A DNA stretch of 64,000 bases from Carettochelys insculpta (Eukaryota > Chordata > Testudines > Carettochelyidae): the NCBI RefSeq assembly GCF_033958435.1, contig NC_134147.1, positions 42,402,001 through 42,466,000 of the forward strand. Reading direction: 5' to 3'. Numbering within the stretch: the first letter of the stretch is position 1; every line of letters begins with the position of its first letter. A model generated the notes under the pieces. That model saw only the letters and a list, made by a program, of their open reading frames with translations. It did no database searches and was not told the origin of the DNA. The translations under genes and the position numbers were made by a program. Below, in pieces: positions 33,616 to 45,258 of the stretch.

Positions 33616-34347
33616 CCAGGTTTCCAAAAGCATTGTCTTACTCTGAATACCTAAATGTTTGGGTCCCCAATTTGTAACCCAGGAGACCTGATTTTTTCAG
33701 AGGTTAGTAGGCCACTCCTTCACTACAGAGAAGATCAACACTGCCATGGTTAGTCTTCTGAAGTTCAATTTAACAGGCCTGGTAGGGAAGCGCTAAATCA
33801 AACTCAGATGGTGCCCCTGTCAGCGGTGGTACTCCTGCTGTTTGTGAGGAGTTAAGGGAATTTGGTGGGAGTGTTTTTTCCCATTGACCTTCCACAGTGG
33901 AGACTGGGTGGAAGATTAAATTAAGGTACATTGACTCCAGGTATGTAATGAATGTGGCTGGAGTTGTAATTAATGTAGCTGGAGTTGTGTATCTGAATTT
34001 GACTATCTCCTTCATGTCGACCTGGCCTTGCCATCCACAGCTTTCAGTAACTGCAGCTGGCTGTCTAAAATTAGAAGACACTTAGGAAAAATTGTTTTTG
34101 TTTTGCTTGTGCTTCAGTTTCTTGATCTGCAAAATGGCTGCGTTTAAACCCATCTGAACAAAACTTTAACAGTCTGAACTTTGTTCCCAAATCAGTTTTA
34201 TGGTGAGTATGGATTCATGCTCTTGTTTAATATCTAGCCACAAACTTACTTCATTATGGTGGTGTCCTGTTATTTTAATTTATATGCTCTGTAGGCTCAG
34301 AATGCCACACACTTGAACTCCGAGGTGGGAGGAAGCAAAGGCTTGAA
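33616..34347. other. Intronic sequence; tiny MIR-like core only
   Basis: At 34112-34135 cttcagtttcttgatctgca followed by aaatgg resembles the MIR 'cctcagtttcctcatctgtaaaatgg' block but is too short to call. Otherwise nothing recognised. Confidence 0.4.
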
Positions 34348-34520
34348 CAGCATTACCTCTAATTTTTTTAATCCATGTGCAGAATAAATTTTATGGGCAT
34401 AGAGGCATATGTGGATGTGAATCACCAATAAAAACACATGCAGTGCTCTGCTAATTCACTGGGCAGCCTTTGTGTCTCTCCGGGATGGCTGTCCAACCAC
34501 ACAACTTACAGGGACCGCTG
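34348..34520. mobile_element. hAT-type MITE (cagtgttccct family), copy 4
   Basis: The left end cagcattacctctaattttt and the right end ttacagggaccgctg form an imperfect inverted repeat. The interior has caccaataaaaacacatgca, ctgctaattcactgggcagc and gggatggctgtccaacc in family order. No matching flanking octamers are left. Confidence 0.65.
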
Positions 34521-34611
34521 CTCTGGAGCTGGTTTCTCTCTCCCAAAACAACAGCCACTGCAGGACTCCTGTGGCCAGAAGCTGACCTGGAACCACCATT
34601 TTCAAAGCCTC

Positions 34612-34765
34612 GATTTAGAAAAGCACTTAAGCAGGTGCTTACATCTCTCCTGTTCAGAACATCATTTAATCACATGCTTAATTTTCATTAAAATGGGACT
34701 TAAGCACGTTCTTTAGATAAAGTGTTTGCTTAAGTGCTGCCGTGAAAAAAATGTTTTGCTGAATT
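34612..34765. repeat. Ancient palindromic repeat rich in acttaagcac
   Basis: The motif gcacttaagcaggtgcttac and its inverse recur (cacatgcttaattttcatt, gggacttaagcacgttcttt, tttgcttaagtgctgccg), closing with gctgaattgaggc. I recognise this as a pattern common in amniote genomes but cannot name the family with certainty. Confidence 0.45.
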
Positions 34766-37184
34766 GAGGCTCAAGGTAGCAGAACCCAGTGGGGGAGAGA
34801 AGTAGGAAATACAGTGCCAGCTGAAAATGTTATATTCCTGCCCTGAGCTGATTAAGAATGAGGTGCATCCCATTATCCTTGGCTGTTCTTGAGATAAACC
34901 CTCTCTGCTACACCAATATGGGACACAGGGAGTTTTGTCTGTGGGAATGCTGCTATAGAGATGGTTTATGCACCTACTGTGACATATAGTGGGTCTCATG
35001 CCAAAGTGTCCCTTTTCTGCATATAGCCTGGGGATGCGTGCAGAAAATTTAGCACAAAAGAGCTGTGCTTAACATTGGTGCTGAATGATAAAGTATGTAG
35101 TGCACATACAAACTGGCTTCTAATTTTTTTCCCCATTTGCAGCAGAGGTATCAAACTTGTGGTGAAGCAGTATAATGGCTTAACTGTGTGACCTGATAGC
35201 CTGTCAAAAACATGCAAATAAATTAGATACCGAAGGTCCACTGAAAATCAATCAATGGGCAATTCTTAAAGTTTCACTTATTTATTAAAGATGTGGGAAG
35301 GCACTTTGCCAAACATGCAGAACTCTTTGATTGTCTCAAACTTTTGTTTAAAAACAGAGAACTGACAGCTCTTTTAAACACTTCTGGATGGTTAAGAGTT
35401 GTGAGAAAGTAATTTATCAGTGACAGATGCCCTATTCTTTTTGACAAGCATGTGTTGGAGAAGACACTGCAAAACACTGAATATAGGTGAGCATCTACTG
35501 GTGCTTATATGGATGTCGTGAGGCAGAAAGAATCTGTCTTCACTGCCCTTGAAATCATATTTTGCGCCCTCTTACAACTTATCTTTTTTTGGAGTTCTGG
35601 TGGGGTGGGGGATACCATGGAAGATAAATTTTTGCAATTAATTTATGGGGGAAGTTCTCCCAGCTTAAGGGACTGTTTCAGCATCCGTGGAAATCAGTTG
35701 GAGGCCTTCCCCTGGCCTCAGAGGAATTTAAGAGATTCCTATCGCATTCTTCCTGATATCATGACTGCATTTATTCAGATTCTGTGTCATGGAATGTTTG
35801 TTTAGGGGAGAAAAGTGATTATTATTTTTGCATATTTACTGCATTATGGAGTAAATATCCAGTCATGTGAGTCTGATTTTGAGGGTAAATTGGTTCTGGT
35901 TCGGTTGCCGTTGTATTCTGGCACCAGTAAAGAATTTCAGGTACAAATCTAAGTGCCTGTTAAGTACCTGATTTTCATCTGTCTTCAAGCTGTTAGAGAT
36001 GCAGTGAATGAGGTTTGTGCCTGCAGTTCAATCTATTCTTATGTATATTTAAATTTTCCATTGCGTTTGCAAAGCTCACCGTGGAATAAAAATATAGTGC
36101 ACAACTATATATTTTATATATATTTGTACAACAAACACTGGTGGTATTGCTCTTTAGTTAGCAGTCCTTAAACATATGTTGGGAAGACTTGATACCCCAG
36201 GAAGTACCATTCTCTTTGTTGTACTCAATTTGAACATTGTTACTATGGTTGTGTTGATGCAGTTGCTGAGCTCTCTTGGGATCACGGTAATCAGAAACAT
36301 CTATCTGCTTGTAAATGCGATAATATAGTCCCTCAGTGGAAGGTTAATCTGATATTGAATTTAGGGGCTTCATTGAGCAGATTTCTGACTAACGTGACTA
36401 AAACTTGCAATAAGATGAATAAACTAAATTATTCTGGTAGTTAGGTCCACCATGATAATTAAATATGGCATCTCCCAGTTCTGCTTTCTCTATATGCCAT
36501 CTGCACAGTTGAACTTATATTCAGGTGATTTAGGTGGTCTGTAAAAAGATGCTTTATATGAGAATACCCATGGTAAGAATTATTTTAAGTTGGATCTCTG
36601 GAAGCACAAAGAGCTCTTTTTCAAGTATGGTTTGGTGGAACTGAGGAAAGTTTATGTTCTATATTGCAGTAGCATCTGAGAAGTCTCTTTCAGCGGAACT
36701 TTTCCAGACGGTTAACAGCCTGGTGAATCTAGGCTGCCTCTCTTGGAAACTTCATTTCTTCTTGTGAAGCTTTCTGTTTTTGTGGCATAGGACTACCTGT
36801 CTTCATAGTAATATAACAGGTCCCCTCTGTAATGATCATCTTACTGAGTGAGTTACTATAGTGTACATGGGCAAAGCTATGTCTCTTTACCTCAAGCTGT
36901 AGCTATTCATGCTTCTAGCTGTGCAGGTCTACTGTCCAGTCCTCAGAATATTGTCCAGATGGTGGCCAATGCAAAATAGTAGATGTATTTGTGGAGAAGA
37001 CAAATTTTTCATCCATGTTCTCTCAGATATCATCTTTCTCACAGAGGTTCAAGGGGATCTTTGAGTTGGAATCAGGTCTCCTAGGGCTAGCAAGATGTGG
37101 GGAGAGTATGAATTCCTATAAACAGCATGATATGGCTACTGAATTCCCTCACCAATTAGTTAAAACCCCTCCTGTAGAAACCAC
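34766..37184. other. Long intronic stretch without recognised feature
   Basis: AT-rich, with a tatatatttt alternating run near 36108-36128. The frames at 35509-35805 and 36991-37224 have no motifs or convincing splice sites. Confidence 0.45.
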
Positions 37185-38740
37185 CATATTTCGGAAGGCT
37201 AGATGGCATTGGGCCTATATTTAAGAAAGGCAACAGAATGATCTGGGCAATTAGAGACCTGTTAGTCTAACCTCTGTAGCATGCCAGACTTTAGAACACA
37301 TTAACTGTGTCTACATTAGCCCCTTTTTTGAAGGGGGCATGCTGATCAGCCTGAGTGGAGAATACTAATGAAGTGCTGCGATGAATATACAGCACCACGT
37401 TAGGCTAATTCTCCTCATGGCACCTTCAGAGTTGCAAACTTAGAAGCTCCAGCATGCCATGTTGCCCTAGGTACTTCAAAGTACCTGCACAACTTCGAAG
37501 TTCCCTTACTCCCAGAATTTTTTTTCAGAGAGGGGAGAGTGTAGACACAACCACTGTGAAGTAAAGCACATATTAAATTCCTGAAAGTAAATTGTATAGA
37601 AGATGTAATGCAGCTTGAGTTGCTTGAATTCCTTCACTGAGATGATGATGATTATTTGTTGTTGTTAATTTTTTGGTAAGGGAAGTACAGTAGATTTATA
37701 CACTTGAACACCAGTAAAGCATTTTTCATGAGACATTGTTAGTTAAATAAGTGAGGATGGGAGAGCAGTACTAGACTTGTAAGGTAAGGAATTGGCTATA
37801 GGCATGAAGATGACTGGTTGTGTCAAAAGGTACATTTTAGGATTGCAAGGGCTTCTAATTTTTTGGGGTCCCTCAAGATTCAGGCTTGGGACCGCTCTTA
37901 GCCAACATTTTTATTAATGGTCTTGGTATGCAAAGTAGGTGTGTACTAATGGAATAGGCTGATGATACCAAGTTGGAAGGCATTGTCAATACAGAGAAGA
38001 ATTGTAATATTATGCCTGAAAATGTGGATAACCTTGAAGATGGGAGTGATAGAAATAGGATAACATTCAATAGTACAAAAGTCCAAGGTCAGATACTTTG
38101 GGTCTAATAATAAGAATTTCTGCCACTACAGGGGTTTCATTATGTGAAAGTGACTGACTGAGTGAGACCCAAGTATGTAGGTCAATCACAGAATGATTAT
38201 AAGCCATTGATACGTTGATCCTTTGAAAAAAGGCAAATGTGATCCTCGGGCCAGTCTGTTTTATACTAAGTATTTTCACAGTGGTAGGGAGTTATTAATG
38301 CCTATTGTGCAAGGTGCCTTATTTGGAATGCTGTGTATAATTCTGGTACCCTCTGTTCAAAATGAACTTAAACTAGAATAGGTTCAGAGAAGCACAACTA
38401 GGATGATGAGGGGACAGGAGGGTCTATTTATCAGAGGAGACTGGAAGATGTTGGCTTGTTTAGCTTAGCATAAAAAAGGCTGTGATGGGATATGATTGCT
38501 ATTTATAAATACATTACAGGGGTAAATACTATTGAGAATGAAGTGCTATTTAAGCTAATGGACAATGTTGGCACAGGAATAAATGGATATATACTGGCTG
38601 TGAACAAATTCAGGCTGGAGATTAGGTGAAGGTTTCAAACCATCGAAGAGGAGAGGAACAACTTACCAAGAGAAATTAATTAGTTTTGAGGTGAGAACTG
38701 AAGAAATGTGTAAGTGTGATTTGTAAGGGTTATGTATCAC
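37185..38740 (+). mobile_element. Old CR1 LINE, sense, interrupted by a MITE
   Basis: RT signatures are still readable in scattered frames. Before the insertion, about 37200-37300 reads like PIFKKGN...NYRPVSLT (attagagacctgttagtcta). After it, ccctcaagattcaggcttgg (RT 'VPQGSxLGP' region), attaatggtcttggtatg and gctgatgataccaagttgga (the 'ADDTKL' block) appear near 37865-37976. The thumb and C-terminal parts follow to ccatcgaagaggagaggaac and the finishing ggttatgtatcac. Many indels and stops are present, so it is much older than copies A and B. The 38741-39052 stretch after it is unremarkable. Confidence 0.72.
37303..37553. mobile_element. GTCTACAC-end MITE nested in CR1
   Basis: The left end aactgtgtctacattagccc and the right end gggagagtgtagacacaacc form the inverted repeat. 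The interior has ttcgaag and mirrored ttcaaagtacc blocks. It interrupts the CR1 between its NYRPVSL and VPQG regions, so it inserted later than the CR1. The flanks att/act agree at 2 of 3 bases. Confidence 0.65.
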
Positions 38741-39052
38741 GTTAGGGGACAGCTGCCTTGGGGCTTGCTTGTGGTTTGTTTTATGTTCCTAAATGCTAAT
38801 GCATCAGGTTTCAGGTACCTGCAGGGATGAGGAAGGCGTTTCCCTCATCCTTTGCCAGTGAGTATTTTTTTCTTTAAGTAGGTCTTTTTAAAAAAAAACA
38901 AAACAAAACTCATTTCTCTGAAGCAGCAGGGATGGCCGCAAGGGACACTGGAGATGGAGGATTCTAAGGTGGCACTGGATATCCTTTATTCAAAGGATTT
39001 GGCATTTGGGAGTGATTTCAACACCCCTTAAAAATGATTTTTGTAAAACACT

Positions 39053-39312
39053 GGCTATGTCTACACAAGCCCCCACCCCCTTTCAAAAGGGGGATGCTAA
39101 TGAGACACTTCATTAGCATGATGGCAGCCACAGGACTTTGAAAGTGCGGCTTTCGATCGTGCACACACTTTGTCTACATGGGGTCCTTTTCAAAAGGACC
39201 CTGAACACTTTAAAATCCCCTTATTCCTATAACCAAATAGGCCGTCATTATGCTAATGAGGTATTGCATATGCATCCAAAGTGTCTCATTAGCATCCCCC
39301 TTTCAAAAGGGG
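39053..39312. mobile_element. GTCTACAC-end MITE, right end truncated
   Basis: It starts ggctatgtctacacaagccc. A block with ctttcaaaagggggatgcta and atgagacacttcattagcat near the left is mirrored by gtgtctcattagcatccccc and tttcaaaagggg at the right. A central cttttcaaaaggaccc hairpin is also present. The expected outer gtgtagacatagcc on the right is missing. Confidence 0.68.
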
Positions 39313-41425
39313 CATTTGATTAATAGGCTAATGGCGAGATTAGAATTTCATAGAAAAACATTCAGAAAGAGTATTGGCTATTTTTATTTTTTTCTGTCCA
39401 TTTATTTGAAATTCAGGCACTATCAATGGAAGAATAAAAGATAAGTAAGAACAAATGCTAGGTCTGCCCATAAGGCTGACGAATTCATGCCCAGAATCTT
39501 ATCTGCAATTCTGGATGTCATATAATTGTTGGAAACAGTACAGGATGGGTCAGCTGGAATTAAATTATTTTATCTCTGTGGGGAGATCAGGTAAACTAGG
39601 TTAATTATTCCTTAAACGAGAGAAGATCAATAAGGGCCGTGATTGACACGAAAGACTCTTGGCTATTTTGTTTGGGATTGTTGTTTATCTTGAGTAAAAG
39701 CCTATAGATTCGAGCCAGGCAAGATGTGCCTTTGAGAGCAGACGTTCTGGATTTTGTGTAACTGAGGAAACTCCCATGATTGGTATGGGATCGCTACCCC
39801 TTGCTACGCACACTGTGAAGGTTGGTATAACTTACAAGTGCTCTTTTAGCTCTGAAAATAGAAACAGTTTACAAGTTGATTATCTGAATACACCAGCAGT
39901 TCAGGAATCTAATCAGTAATAAGAAGCTGTGATTTTTTTAAGGTAATGTTTACTTAAAATAGAGTACTTTTTAAATCTAAGTATGTTCTGACATTTCTTT
40001 AATCGGCTACTTCATATTTGAGAAAGCACTGTGAATTTAAAATGTTTATCATACTTCAAATACATGCAATTTTAAAAAAGTAAAACATTTCAACACTTTG
40101 AATATGAACTGTCTGTTTATAACCCTGGTGGATTCAATTGGAAGGTATTATCTAATTGCCTATATTATAGTTGATTTTAAGTGAGATGTTAATTATCAAT
40201 ATCTTCATGCAACATCCAACCAACCGTTTTCTGAAAAATACATCTAGGACAGTTTACAGAATTTAATTTAAAATAAATTTAAATATATATATATTTTTTA
40301 TTGTTATAACAAATGTATTGGTGAATTTTGCATCACATGATCCTGTTCCGTATCCTGTACATTCTGCTACAGCTTAGGTCAGACATTGTTTTTCTGGTGT
40401 TCTTGAGGGGCAAAACATTTTTCTCCTCACTTACTGTAACTGATCATCTGAATATGACAAATAGCCTTTGACCTAAACGTCACACTATGGGTCTTAAATT
40501 GACTGTGTTGTAATGATTACTGTATAATGCCCAAAGGTGCCCTGGGCTTTTCACCAAAAGGGAAGAACGGCCTGCTCCCTGTTTTGAGCTGTTTAGAATG
40601 TTAACTAGGTATGAAACAGGTGGGAGTGTCAATCAATAGGAATAGGATGGGAAGAGGAAGGACAAGAGTTACAGCGGTAAGATTTCATAGTCTCTGAAGG
40701 ACATCAGAATTTTTTCATGTGAAAAATGTTGACATTTTTTTTCCCCAAAAATTCAAAACCACAAAATGATGATGTAGAAAGGCTGCTTTAGCATCATTGG
40801 GTTTGTACTTTCAGTACCTCAAGACCTGTTCTCCTGTATTGACAAGCCTCCCGCGTTGGACCACATCTCCCACAATGACCTCCCCTCATGGAGGCAGGGA
40901 GGCACTGCATCATGGGAGGTTGTGGGTGTGGAAGGATCATGAAAGATATAGTATGGTCTGGGGAGACTGATACATAAAGAGGAATGGGCTGATGAGAAGA
41001 CTGAACTACTGCTTCCTTGAGGCACCAAAGCATAATCCCAGTCAAAATTTTTTGGGTTTTGGATTTTTGGGTCTTCCATTAAAATTCAGGCTTTCAGTGG
41101 ATAGTGGGCATGTTTTGAGGAGAAAAAAACCTGTATGTAGTTGAAAACCCAGTGTTCTATTGAAAAACTGGGCTCGATAGGCTGATCAGTAATTTCTTAA
41201 TGGTTACTTGAAATAGGCATGTGCACTTCATGGTGGGTCCTTCAAAGTTTTTACATATGTTTAGAAGATGATGGGAAGAGTGAGTATTTGGCTTCATTGA
41301 GAGAGCCTAATTCTAATCCATTGAAATTGCTGGAAAGATTCCTCTTGTCTGTGTGTCTCTGTCTAATGGGCTTTGGGTCAGACCATAGGTGACCATTCCT
41401 CCCCTTCTTTATCTACTTATTTTCC
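39313..41425. other. Intronic stretch; one short inverted motif
   Basis: Around 40860-40935 the pair ccacatctcccacaatgacc and catgggaggttgtgggtgtg can fold back. An at-alternating run lies at 40282-40296. Otherwise nothing recognised. Confidence 0.45.
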
Positions 41426-41427
41426 TA

Positions 41428-41742
41428 AAGGTTAAACCTCTCTAGTCCAGCACACTCTATACTGGGAACATCTGTGGTCCAGCATCCAGGTGGCCACTTA
41501 TCACTGGTGTGGCCAAGTTTCCACCAGTCCCATGAAATGTATTGACAACCACTAGTCCTGGCTCATAGTGTTCTGTGTTGTTGTTTAGCTGTAATTTACC
41601 CCTAGATATCTATTAAGAGCCCAGTAAGCAGTGGAAGTGCTAGTAATGCTGCTCAAAAATATTGACCTTCTGTGATTTTCCAAATTCTCTTGTTTGGCAC
41701 TGGTCAGGTCCCCAGGGTGCCAGACTAGAGAGGTTCAATCTG
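41428..41742. mobile_element. Tigger-like MITE (CAGGTTGAACCTCTC ends), full copy
   Basis: The left end aaggttaaacctctctagtc is preceded by TA (41426-41427). The right end gactagagaggttcaatctg is followed by TA (41743-41744). The interior has ccactagtcctggctcatag, gctgtaatttacccctagat and gcccagtaagcagtggaagt, collinear with the copy at 32436. Confidence 0.8.
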
Positions 41743-42175
41743 TACTAATCATTTTTCTAAATCTCCTGCATGTGATATGCTACTCTAGAGACTGATGTCA
41801 GCACAGTCCTAATTTAGATGATGCTTCTGCTTGTTTGTCCAACATTCAACATCTTGTTACCATAGATAAATATTTTACAAAGGTTTTCATTTTTGGATCT
41901 CTTTAAGATGAAATACAGTCAGTTTTATTTTTGTTGGTTGCGTTTCTACATTGTATCTCCAGTATATTGTTGCATTTATTTTGTTTTTGTTGAATTAAAA
42001 TAGCCAGAGGAGTATGTGATTGACTAGTACAAATTTAGCTGTCTACCATGTCAAATTCTGTTTTTTCTCTGTATCGTTAGGATCAGCATTGCTTCCTGTT
42101 TCATTTGTCTGTCATTCAAAGTGCATTGCATGGTTTCAGTATTTATAGATATATAAATAAATTTTCATTCTGATT

Positions 42176-42865
42176 TGATGGGGTGTACCAACGCTCCACC
42201 GAGCCAAGGTTGGGGGTGACAGCCAGGCTTACTGGATAGAAAAGACCCTGCCCCTGAGGCCCTGCTGGGCATGTTCTGGCTGTAGACCATGTATAAAGGC
42301 TGGGGAAGCCTGGCAGTTGGGGCTGGCCTGCAGTGGGGAAGGAGCTACTGCTGAAACCCTGGAGCCACAGCCATCTGAGGAACAGCCAGAACAACTGCCT
42401 GAGCAGTGGCAGCAGCCACAGAAGCCCGAGGAGCAGCAGGAACAGTGATGGCAGCTACCTGCCAGAGGAGCAGTCGTCAGCAGGAGTGGCTGGAGGAAGC
42501 ACAGCCAGAGCTGAGACATCAGACAGCAGCAGGAACGGGGTAGAAGGTAGCCCTGGGTGGGGAGCTAAGAAGGTTACCAGGGAGCTCAGCATATTGCGGT
42601 GAGGATCTCTGCTGAGCTGGTGGGTGGGGTCCCACACCCACCACCAACAGGGCTCTGAGCTGAGCTTAGTGGAGTGGGTGGGCCCAAGTTCCCCTACCCC
42701 ACCTCCCTGTGAGTCCAAGGCAGGGAGGATCGAGGGTGCTGAGGCCTGACTGGGCTGTAAGGCCCATGTACTGGGGCTAGGCCACTGAGGCCTGACTGGA
42801 CTGGGGAGCCCCGAAGACAATGCCGGACCCCTTGGGAGCAAGGCAGGGCAGGAGACCCCACTACA
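42176..42865. mobile_element. Solo LTR (TG...CA ends, 6-bp target duplication)
   Basis: The element begins TGATGGGG and ends CTACA, so it has TG...CA ends. It is flanked by a perfect direct repeat ctgatt (42170-42175 and 42866-42871). A TATA box (tataaa, 42292-42297) lies about 115 bases in. Length is 690 bp and the sequence is GC-rich. There is no internal coding region and no second LTR, so it is a solo LTR left by recombination. Orientation is presumed + from the TATA box. Whether it is an endogenous retrovirus or a Gypsy-type element cannot be settled from the LTR alone. Frames inside it are artefacts. Confidence 0.6.
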
Positions 42866-42939
42866 CTGATTTGTCTTTTTTTTTTTTTTTCTGATGCCTG
42901 TTCTCATTTGAGGCCTAAGTTCTGGTAGTCAGGTACATA

Positions 42940-43555
42940 CAGTCTTCCCCCGCCTTACGAGAGTAATTCGTTCCTGAAAAACTCCTCTTAGGCCGAATTC
43001 TTGTAAGTCGAAAATGTAATTACCATAAATTTCAATGGGGAAAAGAAGTATGTGTTCCTGAGCCCCAAAATTTACACCCATTTGCGCTTACCTGGCAGAG
43101 GGCGCAGCTGTGCAGAGCAGGTGGCGGCGGCGGCCCCCTGGCCGCCCGGGAAGCAAGTGGCTGGGGCGGGGCCAGGATGGACTGTGCGCCCAGCAGCCAC
43201 ATCTCCCAGGAGCACCTGGGAGCAGCCGCTGGCTGCTGCAGCGCCGAGGCGGACACCAGACCAGCCCCAGGTAAAGGCTGGGGTTGGGGCTCTGGGAAAC
43301 CGCTGCCAGGTGGTGAGCGGCGCCCATGGCACAGCTGTGCTGGCTGGGCCGAGGCGGCCCCCTAGCCTCCCGAGGAGCGAGCGGCAGGGGCAGGGCCAGG
43401 ATGGGCTGACTTTCTCCAGCTGCAGGGTGTCTGCGTCACTGAGGCACTCGTAAATGTGAGTAAATGCCTCGTAAGGCGAAGTAGTGGTCCTTAATCAAGC
43501 TGCTTGTAAACTTGAATTCTCATAGCCCGAATGGGTGTATCTCAGGGTATGACTG
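42940..43555. mobile_element. Tigger-like element (CAGTCATACC-type ends), CpG-rich interior
   Basis: The left end cagtcttcccccgccttacg is preceded by TA (42938-42939). The right end ctcagggtatgactg is followed by TA (43556-43557). Just inside both ends are matched blocks: cttgtaagtcgaaaatg at the left and cgtaaggcgaagtagtgg / gcttgtaaacttgaattctc at the right. The interior 43090-43440 is very GC- and CpG-rich and looks like a CpG island, but it belongs to the element and not to a promoter of SUCLG2, whose exon 2 lies 24 kb upstream. The frames of 62-133 residues there are composition artefacts. Confidence 0.7.
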
Positions 43556-43557
43556 TA

Positions 43558-44282
43558 TCTAATTTTAAGCATGGAAATAGTTCTGTTTGTCTCAGAGTGG
43601 CTACTCATATACTCAGATGTGCTTAAATAACTTTGTTGAATTGCAGCCTAACCCTCTCTATGCCACAGACCTTTTCAGTATGGCTCCTTGTGTCTGTCTC
43701 TGGAATGCCAATTTTTTAAATACCTCAGAGAGGAAAATGAATTTTAACTTTCCCTTGACTGTATGTCTCCCAAGTAAGAAACTCCTGTATCCTTTCAGTT
43801 TTGGCTTTGTTCAGCTTTTTCATCTTATCAGAAGTTTTTGTCGACTTCCACAAATATATGAATAAAGATCTGTCAGAGCCTATCGTATTTCAGTCTCTGT
43901 TTTTGTAATTTAATATATGGCATATAATTGTATCATGTGGCATCACACAGAGTTGTACACATTCCTTTCATATAATATTGTCAAGTGAAAAAGAAAAGCA
44001 AAAATCAGGAACTTTGAATACAAATAGAACTGTTAGGGGCTATAAGTTCTTAGATAATGTGTAATTAGGGAGTGAGTGCTGCTCTTCAGAAGTACCACAT
44101 GATGCAATTTCGGCTCCCAAAATTTTTCCAGTAGGATTTGAGCACTGTGTGTAAGGTGCAGTAAGTCATGTGTCATTGCAAGTTGCTGTGGCACGCAAGT
44201 TGATGGCCCAGAAAAAGGTATACTCAGATGTAGGTTAAAGAATGAATGGCATATTGTCCATTTATATGATTTGTCTTTGTGT
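43558..44282. other. Intronic sequence without recognised feature
   Basis: AT-rich; nothing recognised. Confidence 0.45.
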
Positions 44283-44746
44283 GGTCTTGTCTGCACTACC
44301 TCCCTACTTCAAAGGGAGGATGGTAAGTAGGGTGTTGGGAGTTTATTAATCAAGTGCTGTGGTGCATATGCTGCACTTCTTTAAGAAAATCCCTCCTCCC
44401 CGCGGCAACCTCAAAGTGTTTAAGTTCAAAGTGTCGGCTCGTGTCTAGCTGCGGCTCACCTGCCGGTCTTTCAAAGTGCCTGGGATACTTCGAAGTCCGT
44501 TTACTTCTCCTCGGAGTAAAGCGACTTCAAAGCCCCCCAGGCACTTCAAAGTACCATCAGGTGAGCTGCGGCTAGACATGAGCTGGTGCTTCGAAGTTAA
44601 ACACTTCGAGGTTGCTGCTGGGGGGTTAGTGGGCGAGGATTTGCTGAATGAAGTGTAGTATATGCACCGCAGCACTTGATTAATCAACTCCCAACACTCT
44701 GCTTACCATCCTCCCTTCGAAGTAGGGAGGTAGCGTAAACACAGCC
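44283..44746. mobile_element. Full-length palindromic MITE, TTCGAA-rich (about 464 bp)
   Basis: The whole element is one long inverted repeat with its centre near 44514. Outer ends: ggtcttgtctgcactacctc at the left and aggtagcgtaaacacagcc at the right. Inner mirrored blocks include cttcgaagtccgtttact against agtaaagcgacttcaaag, and caagtgctgtggtgcatatg against atatgcaccgcagcacttg. The arms are about 230 bases with almost no loop. There is no coding capacity. Paired frames on the two strands (44354-44687) simply reflect the symmetry. Confidence 0.8.
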
Positions 44747-45124
44747 TCAGAGTTGTTTTATTTATACTTATCTCTTGAGGACTCTCATCAGGTAGATTGC
44801 ATCACCACTGGTTCCCTTACAGTCACTTGCAGCTTTCTATCAAGATGTAATCCACCTAAAACACAACTTTTGGCCTTGCCCTCAAACATGGGAAAGTTGG
44901 AGTAGAAGAGAAGGCAGAGAACTGACCAAACACCATGTGTAAAAGTTGCCTGTTAGAGAAAAATGGGTCTGTGATGTGGGTCTCTTCTACATCTAACACT
45001 TCAACAAAATCGGAAATTGTTTCTCTCACTGAAGAAAAAAGTAATAATAAATGTAGTGGTCTTTTCAGCTGTTACCTCTTCCATTTTATAAACCTCAGGC
45101 ACACATGGTTAAAGGACTCAGCAC

Positions 45125-45258
45125 AGGACTTGAGAAGTGTTTTTTAATCCCAGTGTGTTAAAACAATTTGCTCACCACCAGCTAATACGATAGGACTTGA
45201 GAAGTGTTTTTTAATCCCAGTGTGTTAAAACAATTTGCTCACCACCAGCTAATACAAT
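45125..45258. repeat. 2 x 67-bp tandem duplication
   Basis: The unit starts aggacttgagaagtgttttt and ends agctaatac(g/a)at. The two copies are adjacent and differ at one base only, so the duplication is recent. Confidence 0.93.

Noticed and set aside
42143..42907. Cys/Ser-rich and Pro-rich ORFs (up to 150 residues)
   Set aside because: They overlap on both strands within the solo LTR and follow its GC-rich composition.
43052..43453. GC/CpG-rich ORFs resembling a first exon and CpG island
   Set aside because: The block lies inside Tigger-like terminal repeats and downstream of SUCLG2 exon 2, so it cannot be that gene's first exon. All frames are low-complexity.
44354..44687. Similar Ser/Leu-rich ORFs on both strands
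   Set aside because: Their likeness to one another comes from the palindromic MITE, not from coding constraint.
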